Source: Hedera helix (taxonomy: Eukaryota; Streptophyta; Magnoliopsida; Apiales; Araliaceae). From it: a stretch of DNA of 64,000 nt. The position numbers were made by a program, and so were the translations under genes. The notes below the pieces were generated by a model. It worked only from the letters and a program-made list of their open reading frames with translations. It was not told the DNA's origin and made no database searches. Positions 24,159 to 36,931 of this stretch are shown one piece after another. How positions within the stretch are numbered: the first letter of the stretch is position 1; the number at the start of each line of letters is the position of its first letter. The DNA lies in contig OX359264.1 of assembly GCA_947179155.2 (NCBI GenBank), positions 54,409,702-54,473,701 on the forward strand. The letters run 5' to 3'.

Positions 24159-26026
24159 GGTCAATGGTTAAATCCAGTTTTTTTTTTTTTTTTGTGTGTG
24201 AAAAACAAAATCCAGTTAGATTTTCCTTATATATTCCACCGTTTGAGTGAGGGAAAGAGAAACGGTCGTTTTCCTATCTAGGTGAATATAAAAGCATATA
24301 GCAAATTTACGCGGTTTTGTTTGTTATAAGAAAATTTTTAGCTTTCCTAATTTGCCCTTTTAGAGTTTACTAATTTGGTTTTGAGATTCGAAATTTCCTC
24401 TGGGTAATTTTTATTGAAGAGGGTAAAATTGGTGTGAAATACGTCTCATTTTGATTGGTTGAGAGGCTAATCAAATAGTGATCACCACCGTCTAATAAAT
24501 AGTTCCATTTTCTTTCAGTATTTCTTTGACCCAATTTTATTTATTCAATATCTCATTCAAGATAAGTGAAGAATATAAAGCATATAAATTCATCAATTTT
24601 TTTTTTGAAATTTCAATAACACCATGCAAAATTATTCGGCCACTAAAGGCTAAAGCAGCATATGAGTTGGGTTCAAAGTGTCGCGAGACATGTAAAATGA
24701 GAGTCTAATTTTTCTTTTAAAAATATCAAACTCGACTTTTAAAGTTAATATATATATTTTTTTCTATTTTAATTGATATATCACGCTTAGTTTATATAAG
24801 TAAATTATAATATATATCGATCTTGAATTATGTGAATAGAAAATATTCTTTTAAAATAATTCAAAATTATAAATTGGACTTTTATTTAGGAGCTATGAGA
24901 GTATTAATGAAAATAACGTCTTATATAAACAATTTAAAACATTAGTACGCCAACTACTTTTTAAAGGGCAAAATCATCCTGGTATTTATTATTAAATTTT
25001 GAAGCATAAATATTACAGTTCATTTGAGTTGTAAACAGAAAAGGTTTCCTTACCAGCGGCTCAAAAATTCAGTTTCTATGTTATCTATCCATCTATTTTA
25101 TAAAATTGGACAGTTGTTTTGGTATTAAATTTAATTATTTATTTTTAAAATTTTCAAATTTACCCTTCGATAAAAGCAGTTAGTTACTTCTTAACTTTAA
25201 AAATTTGAATAAAACACACTAACACCCTTTATAAATAATCATAATAACATTAATTATCTTTTTAATTTTTCAAATAATAGCCAATATCTCTGTAGTCTAT
25301 AATAAATAACATTCACTACCCCTAATAGTTGTCGGCCTCTATTTTTTCTCTAACATTAACTCATTCATTCTACACTGTGTTAGAATACTAGTATCTACTA
25401 AATTAAGGCCATCCATTTAGCTCCTTCCATAAATAATCGGAAAAGTTGTCAATGACAGGTGTATTTTGAGTATTGTTACACTTATGATTTTTTCTTTTAC
25501 AAAAATTAGCTTTCAAAATGATGTGTCAAAAGTGTATTTAGTATATGATCTACAATACATGAGTGAGTTCGATGATTATAATCAATCAAAATCATATATA
25601 TTATTTTGTATTTCTTTTTTGTAATAATTCTTTAATCATCGTAATATTATTGGTTTATTTTTCGTGGGACAAAAGTGGTTTTTCCCTCTTGGTTTGGCTC
25701 CAAATTTTGAATTTCATTTTGATATTTATCCATTTAATTTTGGAATTTTAAGATTTTATATTTTTATAATTAAATGATTAATTTTTTAATTTTTGTATTT
25801 ATATTTAATTGGACATGCACGTATAAATATTGAGGATGTGGTTTGGTGACTAGGCGAATAAGTGCATGTATAATTAAAAAACGTTACTTAAATAATTTTT
25901 TTTCACATTTATTAAGCATTAAAGGGTAAAAATTATGAACATATCTAAATTGCATCAATTTACTAATCAAATAAGTGAATAATAACACAATTCGATGTAA
26001 TTAAAAAATTAATTAACTTTATTTTA
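22993..26026. other. Intergenic DNA upstream of the DUF1635 gene
   Basis: The first few hundred bases should hold the 5' UTR and promoter of the minus-strand DUF1635 gene; a pyrimidine-rich stretch near 23200-23320 is consistent with a leader. Beyond that the DNA is AT-rich, with a long (TA)n at about 24108-24155. Open frames at 24526-24708 and 25563-25751 have no recognisable product. Confidence 0.45.
24108..24155. repeat. (TA)n microsatellite
   Basis: An uninterrupted run of about 24 TA units, followed shortly by a T homopolymer at about 24179-24193. Confidence 0.9.
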
Positions 26027-26300
26027 CTCCCTCTTTTATATTATATAAGTAGAAGAATTTTTTTTTCTCATAATATAAAATGTTTTACATATATTTAGAA
26101 TAAAAAAAATTAATTATTTCCTATTTTGTCTTTACAAAATAGAATAATTAAGAAAGAGATGAAAAAGTAATTAATTAATATATAAATAGTAATAAAATTT
26201 TAATTTAATATTAATTACTTAATATTATAATTAATAAAAAAAATTAATATATGTAATTATATATTAAACAACTACTTATATAATACTAGAAAGGTGGGAG
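26027..26300. mobile_element. Stowaway-like MITE
   Basis: Begins CTCCCTCTTTTATATTATAT and ends with an inverted ACTTATATAATACTAGAAAG then GTGGGAG, with TA on both sides. Length is 274 bp; the interior is AT-rich and non-coding. Confidence 0.75.
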
Positions 26301-26690
26301 TATGTTATTATACAATTAATTAATAAATATAGGGTGTGCTTTCGATTCAATCATAGCGTAAAGAATGAACCCATTTTCATAAATTATTTGCCTAGGGGTG
26401 GGGTGTCCTAGATTGCTCTGTGAACTGCCCAAGAAAACTGAAATAAACCATATTATAGTTGACTTAGTTAAGTAACCTTTTCTTTATTATCTTGACGTTA
26501 TGATCAAATGTCACAGTTTAGCAGTAAGATATATATATTTTTTATTGTGTTAGGTCACAAATTTAAATTTATTTATCAATGAAGTTAGAATATAAAATGA
26601 AGTTAAGTTCTTAGTTGATTCTGTTTTTTAGTCTACTTTTATCCGGGCTCTTATAATTGAAATGTATTCTTAACTTATGAAATTTTAATA

Positions 26691-26942
26691 CTCCTTTCGG
26701 TCCATAATAAATATTAGTATAATTTAACTTTTATAGTCAAATTGATCATTTTTAAATTTTTAAAAAAAATTCAAGATACACATCGAGAGATTATGATAAT
26801 AATAAATTATAAAAAAATATACTACTAAAGTCAAGTTTTGTGATTTAAAAATTATTTATAAATATTTTAAATTATTTATTTTAAAAATAATTAATTTAAT
26901 CATTAAAATCAAATTAAGACGTTTATTATGGAATAAAGAGAG
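26691..26942. mobile_element. Stowaway-like MITE, right end degraded
   Basis: Begins TA then CTCCTTTCGGTCCATAATAA. The right end GTTTATTATGGAATAAAGAG is an imperfect inverted copy, and the right target base pair has decayed to TC. About 252 bp. Confidence 0.6.
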
Positions 26943-26987
26943 TCCTACATATTCTCAAAAACAATAGTACATTTTGTAGGATCCGAC

Positions 26988-27558
26988 TAGGGGTGCACAC
27001 GGTCGGTTTGGTTGGATTTTTGGGAAAAAAAATAACTAAACCATTTAAGTCAGTTATAAAAAATTAAAAACCAAAATCACCCAAATTTTTACATCGTAAT
27101 CGATTATCGGTTTATTCGGTTTCGGTTAAATCGGTCGGTTTATTCGGTTATTCGGTTCCGTAATTGATAATTTGATATTTATTATGTTGCCAATTTTTCA
27201 TAATAATTAATAAATAACTAACTCAATAACTACTAATTATAATAGAAGTTCTCTAAATCTGAAAAATAAAAATCACCTAACTCACTCACTAGGATAGAAG
27301 TTTTGCAAATTCGTCACAATAAAGACATATAATAAATATATAATTATATAAAATAAATATTTATTAGAAAAGTATATAAATTATATTATAATTTTAAATT
27401 GTTTGGTCGATTTCGATTTTTTGAGAAGCCAAACCAAACCGGTCGAACTAGTTTCGATTTTTTAGTTTTATAGTGTTCGGTTTTTCGGTTTGAAATAGTA
27501 ACGGTTTGGTTCGGTCCGGTCGATTTTTCGTTTTTGGTCGATTTTGTGTGCACCCCTA
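26988..27558. mobile_element. hAT-type MITE with perfect target duplication
   Basis: Terminal inverted repeats TAGGGGTGCACAC and GTGTGCACCCCTA are perfect over 13 bases. They are flanked by an identical 8-bp direct repeat GATCCGAC (26980-26987 and 27559-27566). The 571-bp interior contains many CGGTTT/TCGGTT motifs and no transposase frame, so it needs a transposase supplied in trans. Confidence 0.88.
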
Positions 27559-27742
27559 GATCCGACCAATAATTTTATACATTGTGCATTACACGTGTAA
27601 TATTATGAAAGTTCAGATATTTTTTTTTGTCAATTTTTCTAATAGTAGTAACTAGCACATGAAATTTTGAGTAGTCCGATTTATAAAATTGCCAAATCTG
27701 AGTGGCAAAATGAAAAAATTATTAGATATTTCTGGGGCACCT

Positions 27743-27858
27743 GCTACGTGGTGCTTCACACCATTCATATGCTGTCATTTTAGCACTTAAAGAGTTATAT
27801 TTAATTTTAAATGTTAAAATGACAGTACATGAATGGTGTGAGGGGGCATTACGCGGTA
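27743..27858. repeat. Inverted repeat, small fold-back element
   Basis: Left arm around 27743-27781 (with CACACCATTCATATGCTGTC) and right arm around 27814-27858 (with GACAGTACATGAATGGTGTG) are imperfect inverted copies around a spacer of about 32 bases. It abuts the left end of the element at 27861, which may have inserted at its edge. Confidence 0.6.
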
Positions 27859-27860
27859 GA

Positions 27861-28640
27861 TAGTCATGCACAACAGGGTCAGGCTAGCGCTTGAAAAGGG
27901 TACCTGCTGAGGCCTGCAGGCCAGGTATTGGGTCAGGTTAGGCCGGTCTGATTCGGTCAATTCAATTTTTTTTTAATAATTTTAAATATTATAAAATTTT
28001 TAATTAAAATTTTAAACTTAATTGATGTATTAATTAAAAGTAATGTATTACAAGTTACAACTTATAAATTACAATAATGAATAAAAATATTGTATAATTT
28101 TAAAGATATTGTATTATTTTATACTATCATTAATAAAAAAATTATTTTTTTATGAAAAGTATCTTCTTCTTTTTTATTATTATTTTACAAATGATTTTCT
28201 AGTTTTTACGCTAAATATTTATTAAAATGCAGATGTAATGAAATGTCTGTAAAAAATGTAGATTGCTACCTTGGTAAGAAAAATTCTTATATATTATACT
28301 ACCTAATGCGTTTTCTTAAATTTCTTTATTCGTATATAAACAAACATGCATGAATGAACGTATTGAAAGACGCTAATTTTATTTAGTTTATTGAATGAAT
28401 TGTCACAGAGAGAAAAATTTTGTCTGTAGTGGGAGAATTGAAGTAGCAAAGAAAAAATTTGATAGACTAGGTCGGATTTTGGGTGAACTAGGCCAAGTCT
28501 CAGGGCAGACTGAATTTGTTGGCAAACCGGGCCAGGCCAGATTTGAACCAAAAAAATATGGTCTGTTTGTAGTCTCCAAGTCGGGCCGAGCCAGACCAGG
28601 TTGAATTTTAACCAGGTCATAGGCTATTTGTGCACTACTA
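27861..28640. mobile_element. hAT-like non-autonomous element, copy 1
   Basis: Begins TAGTCATGCACAA and ends TTGTGCACTACTA, imperfect inverted termini. The flanking octamers GCGGTAGA and GTGGCAAG differ only by transitions, compatible with an old target duplication. It is 780 bp and closely related to the element at 30171. Both contain many GGCCAG/CAGGCC motifs near the ends and an AT-rich core. The open frame on its minus strand (28303-28620) follows the GC-rich end and is not a recognised protein. Confidence 0.65.
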
Positions 28641-29854
28641 GTGGCAAGTGTCCAAGACCACTGAATAATTACTAGGCAAAATAGAGCATTTGAGTTGCGA
28701 ATATTAACATTGATTTCAACCTGAAAAATAAGAAATTATAATTATTTTCTACCATAAAATTATTAGTAGATAGTATTTTCGATTTCCAGCCCCCACATTG
28801 TTTTATTACTTAAAAATTCAAAAAAATATAAAAAAAAATGAAGAAGCTCCATTTCTTCTATGAGTGTATCTTTGCTATAACTATTTTTTATATGTCTAAT
28901 TTATAGTTATTATATATATAATAACTTAGCCAAACAGAGTCAGAAGTCCTAAAGTTCATAAAGGATAAATTAATTAATCTGTTCACACAATAGCTAGCTC
29001 AGAACCAACCTAGCTGATGAAACCTTGGTCTGACAAAGTAAGACAATGAACATGGATGAGGTATTTATTTTCATCGAAAAACCGGAATATTTCTTTCTAA
29101 ATCCCGACAAGCTAGCTAGCAGTTAATTTCCACACTCCTTAAGCGAATTTATTAATTAATCTCATATATATTATAATCTTAATTTTCATACAATTATTTC
29201 AACGCGGATCCGATATGACAGAAGAACCATACTACCTTAAGCTCAGCCATTGGATCAACCATTAATGATGTTAGTTTGAAGTTTAAATTATGTCATTTTC
29301 TTTAATCTGACCACTAGAGTTGAAGTAGCGTACTAAAACTTGTACTACTTGGAATAGACGAGCTAGGGTTTATATCTTTCCATGATCGATATATTTAAAT
29401 TATTATTTTTCTTAGATTTGTAATGATTCTTTGTTTAAATTATAGGGTTCTCATTCAGCCTATAAGGTGACAAAACTGCTGAATTTAATATTATATCCCT
29501 TTTAAGACAAAGCTGGTGGTTTAAATTATAAATTGGTGATATTAGTACATTGTATCTAGCAGCTCTGCATGGAGTATAAAATATATATGCACACACATGT
29601 CCATTATTCTTCTCTAGCTTGTTCTGCTTCAAAGTTGACAATCCTCTCTAAATTTTTTTCACTAAATAAATTGTCGGTTACGTTAATGTACTTATAGGGG
29701 TCGATCTGGATTATAATTCAAGATCGAATTTCGTTTTAATTTATTATTTCAATTCATTTGTGAGTGAATTTTTTTGGATAAAATTTTGAATTTTAGTATT
29801 TCAAGTAATATTTTGATAATATAAATGTCCATTTAAAAAGTTTAACGAAATTCT
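28641..29854. other. AT-rich intergenic DNA
   Basis: No gene, clear transposon end or tandem array was recognised here. A short open frame at 29435-29641 (minus) has no identifiable content. Confidence 0.45.
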
Positions 29855-30115
29855 TTCCCCGTTCTAAATTATAAGATCAATATTGATTTTTGAAAAGTTA
29901 ATTTTAAATATTTTTAAATTTAAAATTGAGATGAATTATTTTGTTTATGTCAATATAATTATAAATATCATAAACTATCTAAAAAGTAATACTATTTATA
30001 AGATTTATTATTTTAAAAATTTTAATGAATCATATCAATTTTAAATTTAAAAATGTCTCAAATTGACTTTTAAAAAGTAGATCAACAATGATCTTATAAT
30101 TCAGAACGGATGGAG
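29855..30115. mobile_element. Stowaway-like MITE
   Basis: The left end CCCCGTTCTAAATTATAAG and the right end CTTATAATTCAGAACGGATGG are inverted, and TA follows the right end. The interior shares GATTTTTGAAAAG and CTCAAATTGACTTTT motifs with the elements at 15410 and 48826, marking one family. Confidence 0.7.
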
Positions 30116-30170
30116 TATAAAATTATTGTTTTGCAAATATACTAACTGGTTGGTAGCAGTCACCTGAGAC

Positions 30171-30455
30171 TAGTCATACACAAAAGGTTGGTCTGGTCTG
30201 ACTCGGTCTTGGCCTTTGACCAGGCCAGATCGGGCTTTTGACTTTCGGCATGCAGGTCAGGCCAGGTCAAACTTGACGCTTAAAAAAGCGGCCTATTGAA
30301 GTCAGCAGGCCAGACCGATCTGATTCATTCAAATTTTTTTTTTAGTAATTTTAAATATTATAAAAACACTAATTAAAATTTTAAACTTAATTAATGTATT
30401 AATTAAAAGTAATGTATTACAACTTATAACTTTTAAATTACAATAATGAAAAGTA

Positions 30456-30492
<37 letters not shown>

Positions 30493-30912
30493 TTACAAAT
30501 GACTTTCTAGTTTTTACGCTAAGTATTTTTTAAAATAAAGATGCAATGAAATGTTTATAAAAAGTGTAGGTTGCTAGCTAAACAAAGAAAATCCTTATAT
30601 ATTACACTACCCAATGTGTTTTCATGGATTTCTTTATTCGTATATAAACAAATATGCATAAATGAACGTATTGAAAGACGCTAATTTTATTTGGTTTATT
30701 GAATGAGTTGTCACAAAGAGAAAGTTTTCGCCTGTAGTGTGAGAATTGAAGTAGCAAATAAAGAAAATTAACTAGTCGGGCCGGACTTTAGGTGAACCAG
30801 GCCAAGCTTGTTGGCAGGCCGGGTCAGGCCAGATCTGAGCCAAAAAAATATAACTTGTTCGTGACCTCTAAACCGAACCAAGGCCGAACTATAAGTCATT
30901 TGTGCATCACTA
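30171..30912. mobile_element. hAT-like non-autonomous element, copy 2
   Basis: Begins TAGTCATACACAAA and ends TTTGTGCATCACTA. Flanking octamers are CCTGAGAC and ACTAAGAC (6 of 8 identical), probably a decayed target duplication. It is 742 bp in the same orientation as copy 1, with long collinear similarity, including the core around GTATTAATTAAAAGTAATG. A (TTA)n expansion at 30459-30492 distinguishes it. No transposase frame is present. Confidence 0.7.
30459..30492. repeat. (TTA)n microsatellite
   Basis: About eleven TTA units inside copy 2 of the hAT-like pair; absent at the same place in copy 1. Confidence 0.85.
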
Positions 30913-33442
30913 ACTAAGACATTTAATTAGTCATGATCCAATACTTTATTTATTTCTTCCAACGCTAAAGAGTTGTAAGATTTATTCTAATTAATATTCA
31001 CAAGATATTTTTTTTCCTAAAAAAAATTAAGAATTTTGTCGGACCCTATATTTGCCATATTCCCAAACTCACCTGAGTATGATTCAGCTAACAAGGAAAT
31101 CAGAAGAATACAAGTTAGTTGTTTATATAAACTGTGAAAATAAGTATACAATAACTAAGAGAAATTGTACATAAAATTTTGAATTATATTAACTTTATTA
31201 CCCTTTATATTTCCTTGTTTTGCAAATTTGGGGTTTGAACCTTTTCCAATGCGCATGAAAGTTGATTCAAATTGTGTACAAGAATTACACAAAATATATG
31301 GCAATATAAAAACAAAAAACTCATTATATAAGACGTGAAAACGAAATAAAATTATCATAAAACGAAATAAAATTATCATATTTGTTGTTTTTAAAACTTA
31401 AATAAATTTATATCAATTTTAAATTTCACAAATGGACTTTATTTAATAAGTTAAAATGTATCTATAATCTTGAATGAAAGAGCATTAAACAAGGATAAAG
31501 TCGCAAGGGCATGTATTCAAATTTTGGAGACTAGTAGATTACATGTATTTAGAAATTACAATCACAAGTTTATATGGCTCATAATTTGGTATTTTAAACC
31601 AATTATTGTAAGGGTGACATAGTAAATTAAATAGTCTAAATGTTATACCTCAGTCCCATATTATGTGAGATAAATTAAAGTATTGACCTGTATACATAAA
31701 ATATCTCAGATTTATACTAAAGTATAAATAACTTGTAATGAATTTTTGATAGATTTATGGTGGGTTAAGTTGACCTAACTAACACTATTGAGAAGTTGAT
31801 CGGGATTTAATTATTCTGGGTTGAAGTTGTATCCAAATCAAAGCGGTTAACTTGAGTGATATGGTGAATTTTAAAGATTTAAGTGATGCGAATTGAGATT
31901 ATTCTGAACTCGAGTTGAGGAATTCAGGCCAGGGTAAAGTTCTCTTTGATCCCACCATAGCCAACTAAATATAGAACTGGACCCCTTTCCCTTTTCCTAA
32001 TCTGTCTCTTTGTCATCTTTTGCCTTTAGGTTCCTTCCTTTATATTCATAACAACTAACTACTTTACCTGTCGACCTAATCATGCATGTGAAACCCTCCA
32101 TATTTACGTATATATATATATATATAGAGAGAGAGAGGGAGAGAGAGAGAGGAGAGACATCCAAACAAATTACACATACTGCATGTACACACACTAATCT
32201 AATCACTAACCATAAAAAGCTTTTATCATCATTTCTCATAATTAAACGGCGCCACGTGTCAATTCACTGTTCCCGAATCTACCTGCTACTAAGTCCTTCT
32301 CCCTTTCCTAATCCCACGAAAATGTTAATTATTTAATTAAAATTTTAGATGTTATTTAAGTAACATATCTCTATCATAAGTGGGGCTGCTTAATAGTACT
32401 ATATATTCACCGAAGCCTTTAAACTTGTCCTCTTGCGCGGCGGCACATGGGGCAATTAGGTACGAGTCCTGTGGTTCAACGACACGACTACAAATCATGC
32501 ATGACTCTCATTAAAGGACACTTGGCTCGACGTCCGTGTTGCATGGCACATGTGGTTGTCCTTAATAGGGTATTAGCGTCCAAGGTATGTTAGGTTGCAC
32601 GTTCATGAGGGTGCTAACAACGTACATAAAGACAGATTAATTAATTAACTTAGTCAAGAAGTTAATTAAATGGATAATGTTGTGATTTCCTGTAACGAAA
32701 AATATAAGTCGACAAAAATTAATAATAAAATAGAATATAAAATGTATTTTAACTATTAAAAAATAGAGTTTGACACAAAAATTCGTGTCAAGTCTTATTT
32801 TTTATTGATCGAGATGAATACAGTATTTAATTTTATAATTAATTTTTGTATATGTAATTGTGTCCTTGTAATAGGGTGTCCTAGAAGTAAAGCTGCCTGC
32901 AAACGGCTGCAAGTTTATTGTAGCGTAAGGAACATATGGTCCTGGGTTTATATATGGACAGAAGAACGCTGGATCTTAATTATGTAACATTCTTTCTCAT
33001 CTGTTTGTGTTAGTTGACTTGTAATTAACTTGGTAGTTACTAGCTGCTCACTTTTTCTAATAAATACACATCTGCTCACTTTTTCTAATAAATACACATC
33101 TTGAGAGCGAGCTAGAGAAACACAATTAATGAACATTGCATTACTCTATGATATATATACACACATTCACATATACATGATATATGCATACATGAAAAAG
33201 ATGTACGTGGTTGTGTTGTTGCCGTAATCAATTAGTCGTGACTCACAACCATATTGCTATTCCTATATATATTGCTTGTATATATGTTTCATTTTTTTAT
33301 GTATTAGAATCAATTCTCACCTGTGGGTTTATTTTTTTTTCTTTATATTTACATGTTTTCTTTTTTTATCTACGTGGAACTTGATTTGATTATTAATATT
33401 GTAATAGTAATTTAGTACTTTATTATAAAATTATATTTCTTC
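30913..33442. other. Intergenic DNA
   Basis: No gene supported. It holds a (TA)n(GA)n microsatellite at about 32109-32153 and a G-box-like GCCACGTGTC near 32251. A 34-base tandem duplication sits around 33037-33102 (shared CTGCTCACTTTTTCTAATAA). The GC-richer patch at 32430-32620 has no recognisable reading frame. Confidence 0.45.
32109..32153. repeat. (TA)n(GA)n microsatellite
   Basis: A TATATA run followed by GAGAGA with two G interruptions. Open frames on both strands here are produced by the repeat itself. Confidence 0.85.
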
Positions 33443-33712
33443 CTTTTTATTATATAGGTCGTTTAAGACATAATCACACATATTAAGAAATCTCATTAAT
33501 ACTAATGTTATATAATTAATGTTACTTTAAAATTTCATTACTACTCATGCACTAATTAATTACTCATTCTCTCTCTCTCTCTCTCAATTACTCTATCTTT
33601 ATGGGTAAAACAAGAAATGAAAAGATTTTTCTCATAAATATATGTAAAACGTTTTATATTATGAAAAAAATAAAAATATCTAGAACGACCTATATAATGG
33701 AAAAAAAAGAGT
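33443..33712. mobile_element. Stowaway-like MITE
   Basis: The left end TTTTTATTATATAGGTCGTT and the right end GACCTATATAATGGAAAAAA are inverted. The interior is collinear with the degraded copy at 7470-7719. A (CT)n tract near 33569-33586 lies in the middle. Confidence 0.65.
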
Positions 33713-34154
33713 ATTGTACTGTCAAAAATGAAATTTAAAAAAATCAGGGAAAAAAAATGAGTAAGAACTCTCTAAGGTTTCAACTCGATCAATTCACAAT
33801 TCAGTTACGGATGTCTTTTTGCACGAGGACCAATTTTCTAGTAACATATACCTTTTCTTTCTTTCTTTAATAAACACCTTTTGGTTGTGTTTCATGTCAT
33901 GATCGAAATAATGAAGTCAATAAGAATATGAGGCAGAGTCGTTTAATAATTTGATCATATTATATCACAACATTAATGTTTCTTCTCTTCCCTTAGTCGT
34001 AGGGCATGAGCTTAGAAAATGTGTGTAAATTGAAGAGGGGATAAATTTCATGAATGATTGGTTCACTAGTTTCTTTTCAATTTTATTATCCGTCTAGTTT
34101 GAAAAGAACAAGAGCTGAATTAGCTAGAGATGTACCTAAACCAGTTAATATATA

Positions 34155-34280
34155 TAGGAAATTGATATTCTTACTGGTAAAAATGATATTTTCACAAACT
34201 TTTCTCTTCTATAAAGTTGAAATTAGTTACTATTCATGTAAGAACATACTTGTGGAATTAACATTTTTATTTGTGGTAAT
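34155..34280. mobile_element. Fold-back MITE, second copy
   Basis: The right arm carries CTTGTGGAATTAACATTTTT and GTGGTAATATCAAA; the left arm AAATTGATATTCTTACTGG is an imperfect inverted copy. It matches the hairpin element in ABCB intron 4 (10585-10717) but is more diverged. Confidence 0.5.
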
Positions 34281-34286
34281 ATCAAA

Positions 34287-34337
<51 letters not shown>

Positions 34338-34342
<5 letters not shown>

Positions 34343-34652
34343 TCTCCAGCATTACCCTCTTAAATAACATACCTATTTAAATCCATTTTCAGAAAACAGA
34401 AAATTTCTCTTTCTCTCTCCAAAATAGCGTTCTCTCTCTCTCTAAAATTTCAAATTTCTATTTCTCTCTCCAAAACATCATTATATCTCCAAAACATCAG
34501 ATCTAGCTCCATTCTTCAAATCCGAAGCTTGCTAATCGAAAAACGCCTAGATCTCCCATTCGAATCAACCAAAACGTAACAGATCGTGAAGCTTGGTTGC
34601 TTCTGAGCTTACACTTGGGTAAGTGGACACTGGTCGTTTTTTCTTTACAAAT
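34338..34652 (+). repeat. Left long terminal inverted repeat
   Basis: Starts at GGTTCTCCAGCATTA and ends near TTTCTTTACAAAT. Pyrimidine-rich CTCTCTC tracts in its first half resemble a leader sequence, and GGGTAAGTGG near 34617 resembles a splice donor. The TIR might therefore work as a promoter and first exon; this is inference. Confidence 0.75.
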
Positions 34653-34662
34653 CTTTGCTATT

Positions 34663-34745
34663 TTCTATAAATGTAGAAATAGAACATCAAATGATGATGC
34701 TACTCAAGATCCAAATTTAGATGATGATAGTGATTCACTCACAGG
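34663..34745 (+). other. Possible captured exon
   Basis: A short open segment encodes an acidic stretch (DDDSDSLTG) and ends at CACTCACAGGTACAAC, a plausible donor. A TTTTTTTACAG acceptor follows at about 34825 with no long frame after it. It may be host gene sequence picked up by the Mutator-like element. No protein family is recognised. Confidence 0.3.
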
Positions 34746-35439
34746 TACAACACTGAACTATTATAATAACCCTTGTATATTTATATTTTTGTATTAATTT
34801 GTCCTTTTTTCTTTTTTTTTACAGAACGAGGTTCAGAATTGCAATAATTATGGAAGTGACTTGGGATGCTCATTCTATGTTGCCTTATGTTGTCTATGCT
34901 ATCTTATGTTGCTATAGTTTTCTTGGAGCAAGGGCATGGTCTAATAAATTATCGTATTTTGTTATCAGGCTATTGTAATTAGTAGTAGATGTTTTATTTG
35001 CTCTCAATAGTGGAGAGGATTTTCAGCCATCTCAAGTTAATTAAGAACTCAAGGAGTGTTATTGTTGTTTCTACTATCTGCTTAGACTGTGGAAATATCA
35101 AATTATATTTTATGGGTGTTGTTATTACATTTTAGCCTGTTTTGAATTTATAACAAAATGGTGGAAATGGTGCTTCTTTTTTTTTGGTGTTACATTTTAG
35201 TTATTTCTACTGTTATGATTATGAGGACTTAGTATGATATCAAGGATGAATTTGCTGATAATGTATTGTCTGGATGAATGATATTGCACTTTTGTATTAT
35301 TTCAATTACTACTTGCTTCATTTGTATTTGTTGTGATATTGTATTGGATTAATAAATGTCAAAGGCTATTGACTATTGTAACTTCTTATTTGTTATATAC
35401 CACAATCATCATCCATGCTTTAATTATATATACCAAACT

Positions 35440-36590
35440 ATGCCAATTTATCATTGTGGCATCATATTGATACATTTGAATCAATATTGATATATTCAAG
35501 ACATTTGTCATTTGATACAATATCAATATATCAAAATATATCCATCTATCAAATTACATCAATATATCATTGTTACATCATATTGATACATTTGATCGAA
35601 TATTGATATATTTGGCTCGACAATATATCAAAATATATCAATAAATCGTTGTTGCATCATATTGATACATTTGATCCAATATTGATATATTTAACTCGAT
35701 AATATATCAAAAATATGTCAATTTTTCATTGTGGCATCGTATTGATATAATTGAACAATAATTGATATATTCAAGACATTTGTCATTTGATACAATATCG
35801 ATATATTTGATTTCACAATATATCAAAATGTATATATATATCAAATTACATCAATATATCACTGTTACATCATATTGATACATTTGATCGAATATTGATA
35901 TATTTGGCTCGACAATATATCAAAATATATTAATATATCGTTGTTACATCATATTGATACATTTGATCCAATATTGTTATATTTGGCTCGGAAATATATC
36001 AAAATTTATTAATATATCGTTGTTGCATCATATTGATACATTTGATCCAATATTGATATATTTAACTCGGCAATATATCAAAATATATCAATTTATCATT
36101 TTGGCATCGTATTGATATAATTGAACAATAATTGATATATTCAAGACATTTGTCATCTGATACAATATCGATATATTTGATTTCACAATATATCAAAATA
36201 TATCCATCTATCAAATTACATCAATATATCATTATTACATCATATTGATACATTTAATTGAATATTGATATATTTAACTCAACAATATATCAATATATCG
36301 TTGTTGCATCATATTGATACATTTGATCTAATATTGTTATATTTGGCTCGACAAATATATCAAAATTTATCAATATATCATTGTTGTATCATATTGATAT
36401 ATTTGATAAAATATTGATATATTTAACTCGACAATATATCAAAATATGTCAATTTATCATTCTGGCATCGTATTGATATAATTGAACAATAATTGATATA
36501 TTCAAGACATTTGTCATTTGATACAATATTGATATATTTGATTTCACAATATATCAAACTATTAATAAGTCCTTGTTGCATCATATATAT
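35440..36590. repeat. Higher-order tandem array, AT-rich
   Basis: Units of about 80-90 bases rich in TTGATATATT and CAATATATCAAAATAT are ordered into larger units. The marker TATTCAAGACATTTGTC recurs at 35493, 35768, 36138 and 36499 (spacings 275, 370 and 361). Within each large unit the subrepeats keep the same order (GTGGCATCGTATTG, GTTACATCATATTG, GTTGCATCATATTG). This indicates amplification of a multi-repeat block followed by divergence. It lies inside the Mutator-like element and has no coding potential. Confidence 0.85.
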
Positions 36591-36931
36591 CTATCTTGCT
36601 TCAAATATCCTTTGCTTTGTCACTTCTCCCATGTTTTTGTTTTTTCAGTTTAAATATTGTTACCCTTGTTGATAGGTAGTACTTCTCCCCTATTTTTGTT
36701 TTCTCGATTTAATGCATGTAAATCATAAATAATAAAACTGTGACACATAAAGAAATTTAAGAAGTTTACAAGATGAAAACCACCTCCATTACATTCAACA
36801 ATTTTATTACAAAGCAATCACTACTTCATTCCAAACAACAAAAAAATAGCATAACAGGAAAAACAAGCACCAGTACATCAATATTTTCTTCACTCTTTCA
36901 TTGTTCAATTTCATCTCTTCAATTTTTGCCA

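Noticed and set aside
32082..32336. Open frame with an Arg-Glu run
   Set aside because: Generated by the GA microsatellite; the opposite strand gives an equivalent Leu-Ser run.
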